Assembly: GCA_013349725.1 (NCBI GenBank)
Contig: DUZB01000084.1
Span: 1-11,682, forward strand
DNA: 11,682 bases
DNA from: Deltaproteobacteria bacterium
GTDB lineage: Bacteria; Desulfobacterota; DSM-4660; Desulfatiglandales; Desulfatiglandaceae
Reading direction: 5' to 3'
A program made the position numbers and the translations under genes. Shown here in pieces: positions 7,065-11,682 of the stretch (positions are counted from its first letter, which is position 1; the number at the start of each line of letters is the position of its first letter). The notes under the pieces were generated by a model. That model was given only the letters and a program-made list of their open reading frames with translations, was not told where the DNA came from and did not search any database.

Positions 7065-8102
7065 ATGAAAGCGGATATCAAAGGATGGGATGTTCAGGAA
7101 GCGGAAGAGTGGGCCGTCAAAGCGGGTCTGGAACCTTACAGGGGCAGACAGATTCGCCACTGGCTGCTGGTAAAACTCGTGGGATCTTCCGAGGAAATGA
7201 GCAATATCCCGAAAGAGATAAGGGACCTTGCAGAAAAAGAATTGCTGTTGAATCCCTTGAAAACCGTCAGAACGGAGCAGTCTGAAGATGGCACCGTGAA
7301 ATTTCTTTTCGAATTAGCGGACGGTCCTTTCATTGAATCGGTACTGATCCCGGAACGGGATCATGTAACGCTGTGTATATCCTCACAGGCCGGTTGTGCT
7401 ATGGGTTGCCGCTTCTGCCTTACCGGCAGGCAGGGCTTGAAAAGGAACCTGAGCGCTTCGGAAATTATCGAACAGGTCATTCAGGTCAAAAGAACGCTTG
7501 ACCAGCCGGAACAGCTGCGAAATATTGTGCTGATGGGGATGGGGGAACCTCTTGCCAATTACGAAGCGGTTGTAAGGTCCCTGAAGAACCTCATCAGCCA
7601 GGATGGGATGAACTTCTCCAACCGAAAAATTACCGTTTCCACCTGTGGACTTGTGCCGCAAATGAAAAGATTGGGCATGGACATTTCGGTCAACCTGGCA
7701 GTTTCCCTGAATGCCGCGGACAATGAAACCAGAAATGCCCTGATGCCCGTGAACAAGAAATATCCGTTGGAAAGCCTGATGGCCGCGTGCCGGGAGTTTT
7801 CTCTGCCTAACAGGAGGATGATTACCTTTGAATATATCCTCATCAAGGGGAAGAACGACAGGGACCAGGACATAGAAAACCTCTGCCGCCTGCTTTCCGG
7901 TCTTCGGGCAAAGATCAACCTTATTGCCTTTAACCCGCATCCAGGTTCGAATATGGCGCCGCCGTCCATGGAAAGGATTCTTCGGTTTCAGGAGATGCTT
8001 GCCGAAAAAAATTTCACCGTGATCCTGAGAAAAAGCAAAGGGAGTGATATCTCCGCTGCCTGCGGGCAGTTGAGCGGCAGGTATTCTGAGAGTCTCGCTT
8101 GA
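7065..8102 (+). CDS. rlmN: 23S rRNA (adenine-2503-C2) methyltransferase RlmN
   Basis: The protein has 345 residues, normal for the family. This radical SAM enzyme methylates C2 of A2503 in 23S rRNA (and often A37 of some tRNAs). The [4Fe-4S] motif is C111-x3-C115-x2-C118. Cys333 in ISAACGQL matches the catalytic methyl-carrying Cys (E. coli C355), and Cys104, seven residues before the cluster, matches E. coli C118. MGMGEPLANY (157-166) is the conserved SAM-binding GEPL region. The start ATG at 7065 has AAGG 5 nt upstream. It is the last gene of a two-gene unit with the thymidylate synthase homologue; I know of no functional link between the two. All key residues are intact. Confidence 0.97.
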   Translation: MKADIKGWDVQEAEEWAVKAGLEPYRGRQIRHWLLVKLVGSSEEMSNIPKEIRDLAEKELLLNPLKTVRTEQSEDGTVKFLFELADGPFIESVLIPERDHVTLCISSQAGCAMGCRFCLTGRQGLKRNLSASEIIEQVIQVKRTLDQPEQLRNIVLMGMGEPLANYEAVVRSLKNLISQDGMNFSNRKITVSTCGLVPQMKRLGMDISVNLAVSLNAADNETRNALMPVNKKYPLESLMAACREFSLPNRRMITFEYILIKGKNDRDQDIENLCRLLSGLRAKINLIAFNPHPGSNMAPPSMERILRFQEMLAEKNFTVILRKSKGSDISAACGQLSGRYSESLA

Positions 8103-8116
8103 ACAGCTAAATTGAA

Positions 8117-8334
8117 CCGCAAAGGCGCGAAGGACGCGAAGGTTTTTTGGCTTTTTCCTGATCGGGGCGACCGATCAGGAAAATGGCCGCCATCTTTTGG
8201 GTATTGGGTCTCAGGGGATCATTTACCGATAGTCCAAAGTGCCCGAAGGGCTGATTGGTTTATCGAATCGTCCGTTCCGATTCGATAAAAAATAAGATCT
8301 TGGCGGTCTTTGCGTCTTGAGCGAAGCGGGCGGT
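8117..8334. repeat. Intergenic element bounded by inverted GCAAAG-type repeats, with two perfect hairpins
   Basis: The left boundary carries CGCAAAGGCGCGAAGG (from 8118) and the right carries GGTCTTTGCGTC (8305-8316) in opposite orientation, ending in GCGGT (8330-8334), the complement of ACCGC at 8117. Inside are two perfect hairpins: 8153-8165 with 8171-8183 (13 bp, 5-nt loop GGCGA) and 8259-8270 with 8278-8289 (12 bp, 7-nt loop). Both stems start with T and end with A and no T-run follows, so neither is a standard intrinsic terminator, although they could still stop or stabilise the rlmN transcript. A related motif lies at 11291-11317. Confidence 0.55.
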
Positions 8335-8521
8335 AAAGAGTTGCTGGGAATCTGGTTTGGGAAGTTTATGTCTCGATCTGTCTCACCTTTTACCAAGCCA
8401 GCGGGGTTGTTTGTGTGAAACCGACTTTTGGTTTCAAATTCAGGGAATCCATTTTGTTACAAGGTCTTTCTTGTTGCTGCTCATGTCGAGTTTTTTCTTG
8501 CGCTCGACAGATGTTAACTGC
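8335..8521. other. Non-coding stretch with two small hairpins
   Basis: No credible gene is seen here. Two short stems occur: TGAAACC/GGTTTCA (8416-8422 with 8430-8436) and TGTCGAG/CTCGACA (8484-8490 with 8503-8509). The open frames crossing this area change composition abruptly and run through the downstream repeats, so they are taken as chance. Confidence 0.4.
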
Positions 8522-8529
8522 TACAAAAC

Positions 8530-8690
8530 GGGAGCATCCGCAGTTTCTGACCGATATTGTCACGATGAGACTGCCGTACGATTTCTTGGACAAAATGAAG
8601 TCTGAGAAGGTCAAATTTAGCCAAAACAGTCGGTCTCATTTGTCCGTTTCTGGCTTTGAAACCATCTTGCCAGAAACTGCGGATGCACCC
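8530..8690. mobile_element. 161-bp MITE with 20-bp TIRs and 8-bp target duplication
   Basis: The left end is GGGAGCATCCGCAGTTTCTG (8530-8549). The right end (8671-8690) read in reverse complement is GGGTGCATCCGCAGTTTCTG, matching at 19 of 20 positions. The identical 8-bp sequence TACAAAAC directly abuts both ends (8522-8529 and 8691-8698), the signature of target-site duplication on insertion. The interior has no open frame for a transposase, so it must have been moved in trans. Inside are ATGAGAC/GTCTCAT (8565-8571 with 8633-8639) and GTTTCTGGC/GCCAGAAAC (8646-8654 with 8669-8677); the latter repeats the TTTCTG part of the terminus. Eight-bp duplications occur with several IS families (for example ISL3, IS256, IS1595); the parent cannot be named from this window. 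Confidence 0.85.
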
Positions 8691-8737
8691 TACAAAACCA
8701 AGTTTTTTTCAGCAATTCTAATTTTGACAAATCATCT

Positions 8738-8784
8738 CTGTGGGAGCGGCTTTCCAGCCGCGAAAAATCGTGGCAAAATGCCAC
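8738..8784. repeat. REP-like palindromic repeat
   Basis: TGTGGGAGCGGC at 8739-8750 begins a stem GCGGCT/AGCCGC (8746-8751 with 8756-8761), followed by a second stem GTGGCA/TGCCAC (8770-8775 with 8779-8784). The GTGGGAGCGGC opening followed by a GC-rich palindrome and CGA is the form of bacterial REP sequences, best known in Pseudomonas. REP units are typically intergenic and are moved by TnpA-REP (RAYT) transposases; none is encoded here. Confidence 0.6.
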
Positions 8785-8814
8785 TCACACAGTATTTTTT
8801 GATAAAGTCGACTC

Positions 8815-8820
8815 TATAAT
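8815..8820 (+). promoter_or_regulatory. Putative -10 box for hisI-hisG
   Basis: A perfect TATAAT lies 52 nt before the hisI ATG. The region where the -35 should be is T-rich without a good TTGACA match; a TTGATA at 8799 is too close. Only the -10 is supported. Confidence 0.4.
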
Positions 8821-8872
8821 GAGAATTGCTGAGTTTTTTTACCCATTTTATTGTAGAAGGAAATTGCATGCA

Positions 8873-9253
8873 ATGATTGAACTTAATTTTTCGAAAGGGC
8901 GGGGGCTTCTACCTGCAATAGTTCAGGAACAGACATCCGGTAAGGTCCTGATGCTGGCTTATATTAATGAAGAATCGTGGAAAAAGACGCTTGAAACCGG
9001 AGAAGCCCATTACTGGAGTCGATCCCGCCAGGAGATCTGGCATAAAGGTGGGACATCGGGGCATGTCCAGAAGATCAAGGAAATTTATGCTGACTGCGAT
9101 GATGATACGGTTCTATTCAAAGTGGAGCAGGTGGGAGGCGCGGCATGCCATACTGGACGTGAAACATGCTTTCACAAAAAAGTGGAAAGAGACGGTCGCC
9201 TGATCATCGTGGGAGAAATGCTGTTTGACCCGAAAGAGGTATATGGAAAATGA
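8873..9253 (+). CDS. hisI: Phosphoribosyl-AMP cyclohydrolase HisI (stand-alone)
   Basis: The protein has 126 residues. It catalyses the third step of histidine synthesis, opening the purine ring of phosphoribosyl-AMP to ProFAR. The zinc ligands are Cys75 in ADCDDD and Cys92 and Cys99 in [10 protein letters not shown]; Asp74, Asp76 and Asp78 fit the Mg2+ site. There is no fused HisE pyrophosphatase domain, so HisE must be encoded elsewhere. The ATG at 8873 starts where the family normally begins (MIELNFSKG); an in-frame extension to 8819 has no family counterpart. AAGGA lies about 11 nt upstream, slightly distant. Its TGA overlaps the hisG ATG by 4 nt (ATGA), which implies translational coupling. 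Confidence 0.95.
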   Translation: MIELNFSKGRGLLPAIVQEQTSGKVLMLAYINEESWKKTLETGEAHYWSRSRQEIWHKGGTSGHVQKIKEIYADCDDDTVLFKVEQVGGAACHTGRETCFHKKVERDGRLIIVGEMLFDPKEVYGK

Positions 9254-10122
9254 AAAAACTAAAGTTCGGAATACCGAAGGGAAGTCTTCAAAATGCCACC
9301 ATCAAACTTTTTGAGAAATCGGGGTGGAAAATAAACGTCAATGGGAGAAGTTACTTTCCGGATATCAATGACGAAGAGATCGAATGTGCTATCTGTCGCG
9401 CACAGGAGATGTCCAGGTATGTGGAAAGCGGAACACTGGACGCGGGTCTTACCGGAAAAGACTGGATAGAAGAAAACGAATCGGACGTGGTCCTGGTGGA
9501 TGACCTGGTATATTCAAAGGTGAGTCAGAATCCGGCCCGTTGGGTTCTGGCTGTGCTTGCCGGTTCTGAAATTCAAAGGATAGAAGACCTCGAGGGAAAG
9601 AAAATTTCCACGGAACTGGTTAACTTCACCCGAAGATTTTTCGAAGAAAGAAATGTGAATGTCAAAGTGGAGTTTTCGTGGGGAGCTACAGAGGCCAAGG
9701 TCGTCTCAGGCCTTGCGGACGCCATTGTGGAGGTGACCGAGACGGGAAGTACCATAAAAGCTCATGGATTGAAGATTATCCAGGATCTGATGATGACGAA
9801 TACCCAGTTGATTGCCAACCGCGAAGCCTATGAAGACCCGTGGAAGAGGGCGAAAATCGGGCAGATTACTCTGCTTCTGAAAGGGGCGCTCAGGGCGGAA
9901 AATATGGTGGCTTTGAAAATGAATGTGGAGCAGATCAATATGCCTGAGATCATCGGACTGCTGCCCAGTCTCAATGCCCCCACCGTGGCGTCTTTATACA
10001 ATTCAGACTGGCTTTCTGTAGAAACGGTGGTTGACGCAAGGGTTGTAAGGGACCTGATCCCCAGGCTCATAAACGCAGGGGCACAGGGTATTATCGAGTA
10101 TTCTTTGAACAAAGTCATCTGA
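9250..10122 (+). CDS. hisG: ATP phosphoribosyltransferase HisG, long form
   Basis: The protein has 290 residues. It catalyses the first, committed step of histidine synthesis, joining ATP and [13 protein letters not shown] (5-13) is the N-terminal motif, and [15 protein letters not shown] (157-171) is the PRPP-binding loop with E-x-T-x-T/S signature residues. About 80 residues beyond the catalytic core (about 210-290, with the conserved [11 protein letters not shown] at 240-250) form the C-terminal regulatory ACT-like domain, so this is the long, histidine-feedback-inhibited form that needs no HisZ partner. The start overlaps the hisI stop in ATGA. The aminotransferase follows after 13 nt. 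Pairing of only hisI and hisG implies that the other his genes lie elsewhere. Confidence 0.97.
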   Translation: MKKLKFGIPKGSLQNATIKLFEKSGWKINVNGRSYFPDINDEEIECAICRAQEMSRYVESGTLDAGLTGKDWIEENESDVVLVDDLVYSKVSQNPARWVLAVLAGSEIQRIEDLEGKKISTELVNFTRRFFEERNVNVKVEFSWGATEAKVVSGLADAIVEVTETGSTIKAHGLKIIQDLMMTNTQLIANREAYEDPWKRAKIGQITLLLKGALRAENMVALKMNVEQINMPEIIGLLPSLNAPTVASLYNSDWLSVETVVDARVVRDLIPRLINAGAQGIIEYSLNKVI

Positions 10123-10135
10123 GGATACCAGTGTC

Positions 10136-11281
10136 ATGGGAAGAGTAACGAAAAGGGCCGGTAATATCCCTCCGTTTATCGTGATGGAGATCCTTGAAAA
10201 GGCCCATGAACTTGAAAAAGCGGGACGGAATATTGTGCACATGGAAGTCGGTGAGCCTGATTTCCGTACCCCAACCTGTATATGCGATGCGGCGATCGAG
10301 GCCATTGCCAGGGGAGAAACCCATTACACCCACAGCCTTGGAATCATTGAGCTGAGAGAAGCGATCTGTGATACCTATTACCAGCAGTATGGTGTGACCG
10401 TTACGCCTGATCGCGTCATTGTCACTTTGGGTACTTCGCCGGCGCTTTTCATGCTTTTTTCAGCGCTCCTGGAAGCAGGGGATGAAATTATCATGTCTGA
10501 TCCCCACTATCCCTGCTATCCCAATTTTGCTGAATTTCTGGGCGCCAGGGCCGTCACTGTGAAAGCGGAAGAAAAGGACGCTTTTCAACTGGAGCCCGAT
10601 CTTATCAAGGAGAGTATGGGGCCTCGAACGAGGGCGGTTATCATTAATTCTCCGGCAAATCCCACAGGGAATCTTCTTTCCTCCGACCGGATGGAGGCGA
10701 TTGCCGAAATCGGTCTACCTGTCGTCTCTGATGAGATATACCACGGTCTTGTCTATGGAGAAAAAGAGCATTCTATCCTGGAATATACGGAGAACGCCTT
10801 CGTGCTGAACGGGTTTTCCAAGCTTTTTGCCATGACCGGTTGGAGGCTCGGATACATCATTGCTCCGCCCGATTTTATTCGGCCCCTGCAGAAAATACAG
10901 CAGAATTTTTTTATTTCTGCCGGCAGTATATCCCAGTGGGCAGGTGTTGCGGCCCTTACCAAGGCTCAAGAAGATGTCAGGTTAATGAAAGAGACCTATG
11001 ACGAGCGGCGCAGGTACATGATCAAGCGGGTCAGAGAACTGGGATTCGGTCTTCCGGTGGAGCCTTCCGGCGCGTTTTACATGCTTGTGAATGCGAAACA
11101 CATCTCTCTAAATTCCTATGAGCTGGCCTTTGATATCCTTGAAAAAGCAGGTGTCGGGGTTTCTCCGGGGGTCGATTTCGGAAAGAACGCGGAAGGTTTT
11201 CTGCGGTTTTCCTACGCAAATTCCCTCGATAACATCAAGGAGGGGCTGGATCGCATTGAAGAGTATTTGCGCTCCTTTTAG
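10136..11281 (+). CDS. Class I/II PLP-dependent aminotransferase, specificity unknown
   Basis: The protein has 381 residues, a fold type I aminotransferase similar to the aspartate aminotransferase group. The PLP-binding Lys229 lies in NGFSKLFAMTGWRLGY; other landmarks are NSPANPTG (171-178, with Asn175), SDEIYHG (198-204, with Asp199 and Tyr202) and Arg357 in FLRFSYAN, the usual substrate-carboxylate Arg. GAGGA at 10121-10125, overlapping the hisG stop, gives a ribosome binding site 10 nt before the ATG. Co-transcription with hisIG raises the idea of a histidinol-phosphate aminotransferase, but the motifs match general aspartate/aromatic-type enzymes better than HisC, so no hisC symbol is given. 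It is likely cytoplasmic, with no sign of damage. Confidence 0.93.
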   Translation: MGRVTKRAGNIPPFIVMEILEKAHELEKAGRNIVHMEVGEPDFRTPTCICDAAIEAIARGETHYTHSLGIIELREAICDTYYQQYGVTVTPDRVIVTLGTSPALFMLFSALLEAGDEIIMSDPHYPCYPNFAEFLGARAVTVKAEEKDAFQLEPDLIKESMGPRTRAVIINSPANPTGNLLSSDRMEAIAEIGLPVVSDEIYHGLVYGEKEHSILEYTENAFVLNGFSKLFAMTGWRLGYIIAPPDFIRPLQKIQQNFFISAGSISQWAGVAALTKAQEDVRLMKETYDERRRYMIKRVRELGFGLPVEPSGAFYMLVNAKHISLNSYELAFDILEKAGVGVSPGVDFGKNAEGFLRFSYANSLDNIKEGLDRIEEYLRSF

Positions 11282-11290
11282 CTCAAAAAT

Positions 11291-11317
11291 CTTTGCGTCT
11301 TTGCGCCTTTGCGTGAG
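11291..11317. repeat. GCAAAG-type intergenic repeat
   Basis: CTTTGCGTCTTTGCGCCTTT (11291-11310) followed by GCGTGAG belongs to the same family as the ends of the element at 8117-8334. It lies 10 nt after the aminotransferase stop. No matching partner arm is seen within 300 nt, so it may be a solitary half. Confidence 0.5.
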
Positions 11318-11456
11318 ACCTTCTTTGCTCCTTGGAAATGCCAAACAGCAGGAAGTTATAGGCATGTCGGAATGCTCAAAATTATGATTGTTGATGAGGC
11401 ATCCTTCATTTACCGGTTTACACTTTTTTCCGAAATGGGATCTATTATCGGGTTGA

Positions 11457-11560
11457 AAATCGGATGTCGAAACTGGAAATCGGATGCCGAAACTGGAAAC
11501 TTGAAACTGGATAATGAACCAGAACTATTGTGCTTTTTCCAGTTTCCAGTTTCCAGTTTC
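11457..11560. repeat. GAAACTGG repeats: 20-bp tandem duplication and a 22-bp inverted repeat
   Basis: A 20-bp unit is repeated in tandem at 11457-11476 and 11477-11496 with one difference (GATGTCG versus GATGCCG). GAAACTGG occurs at 11469, 11489 and 11503. At 11539-11560 the 7-bp unit CCAGTTT is repeated in the opposite orientation. As a result 11489-11510 and 11539-11560 form an inverted repeat matching at 21 of 22 positions with a 28-nt loop. This could fold into a strong hairpin in RNA. Nothing in 11318-11456 was recognised. Confidence 0.6.
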
Positions 11561-11682
11561 TCTGCTAAACAGCAAAAAAACAAAGTGTAAACTACTTTCC
11601 GGCTTTGGTGAAGGATGCCGATTATTGCCTATAAAACTTCAATGGCGTAGTGAAGGTTCAATATCACGTAAAAGGTGATGAT
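11561..11682. other. Window end: no complete gene, possible RBS for a gene beyond the edge
   Basis: AAAAGGTGAT at 11670-11679 is a strong match to the anti-Shine-Dalgarno sequence and would place a start codon just beyond the window. An ATG at 11678-11680 overlaps it and is too close to be the start. On the minus strand a frame ending at a TAG around 11630 is open to the edge for 17 codons only, too short to judge. Confidence 0.3.

Noticed and set aside
8153..8183. Intrinsic terminator for rlmN
   Set aside because: The stem is strong, but it is followed by A-rich and not T-rich sequence; reported as a hairpin only.
8534..8686. Histidine attenuator upstream of hisI, because two exclusive stems exist
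   Set aside because: There is no leader peptide with His codons, the pairing arms are the ends of a MITE, and the best -10 box lies downstream of this structure.
8415..8819. 134-codon plus-strand open frame upstream of hisI
   Set aside because: It runs through the MITE and the REP-like repeat, has Cys/Ser-rich low-quality composition and no motif; its openness is incidental.
11457..11560. CRISPR array
   Set aside because: The repeats are short and contiguous, in both orientations, without spacers or cas genes.

Overview
The window looks like chromosomal DNA of an anaerobic bacterium, most likely a Desulfobacterota (deltaproteobacterial, Desulfobacterales-like) lineage. The inference rests on an archaeal-type thymidylate synthase homologue beside rlmN, a GNAT-nitrilase fusion, a stand-alone PRA-cyclohydrolase followed by a long-form HisG, a small Cys-rich protein of a type I associate with that phylum, and dispersed GCAAAG-type, REP-type and GAAACTGG-type intergenic repeats. 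No taxonomic marker (rRNA, tRNA) is present, so this is a judgement only.

Layout. 1-742 (-): an unrecognised acidic protein that runs off the left edge. 936-1265 (+): a small conserved protein with four Cys, divergent from it. 1266-1568: non-coding, with two micro-ORFs and a hairpin. 1569-3098 (+): acetyltransferase-like domain fused to a nitrilase-family amidohydrolase. 3141-4454 (-): AAA/DUF4143 ATPase with a PD-(D/E)XK-like C-terminus and a duplicated 20-bp motif upstream. 4628-6196 (-): ABC1/UbiB-family atypical kinase. Divergent from it, 6377-8102 (+): thymidylate synthase homologue and rlmN, 13 nt apart and behind a plausible sigma-70 promoter. 8103-8872: repeat-rich non-coding stretch. 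8873-11281 (+): hisI-hisG (4-nt overlap) and a class I aminotransferase. 11282-11682: non-coding repeats, ending in a possible ribosome binding site for a gene outside the window.

Gene cooperation. hisI and hisG are the third and first steps of histidine synthesis and are certainly co-translated; the aminotransferase behind them is probably co-transcribed. The synthase and rlmN form a second short operon. The other genes look like single transcription units with no shared pathway.

Most notable points: (i) a 161-bp MITE at 8530-8690 with 20-bp terminal inverted repeats (19/20) and exact 8-bp target duplications, which seems clear from sequence alone; (ii) a thymidylate synthase homologue that keeps the catalytic Cys and nearly all nucleotide-binding residues but has Thr-Asn where canonical enzymes have the two phosphate-binding arginines; (iii) a long open frame at the left edge with no recognised family. 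I see no clear multi-gene defence or mobile system in this window.
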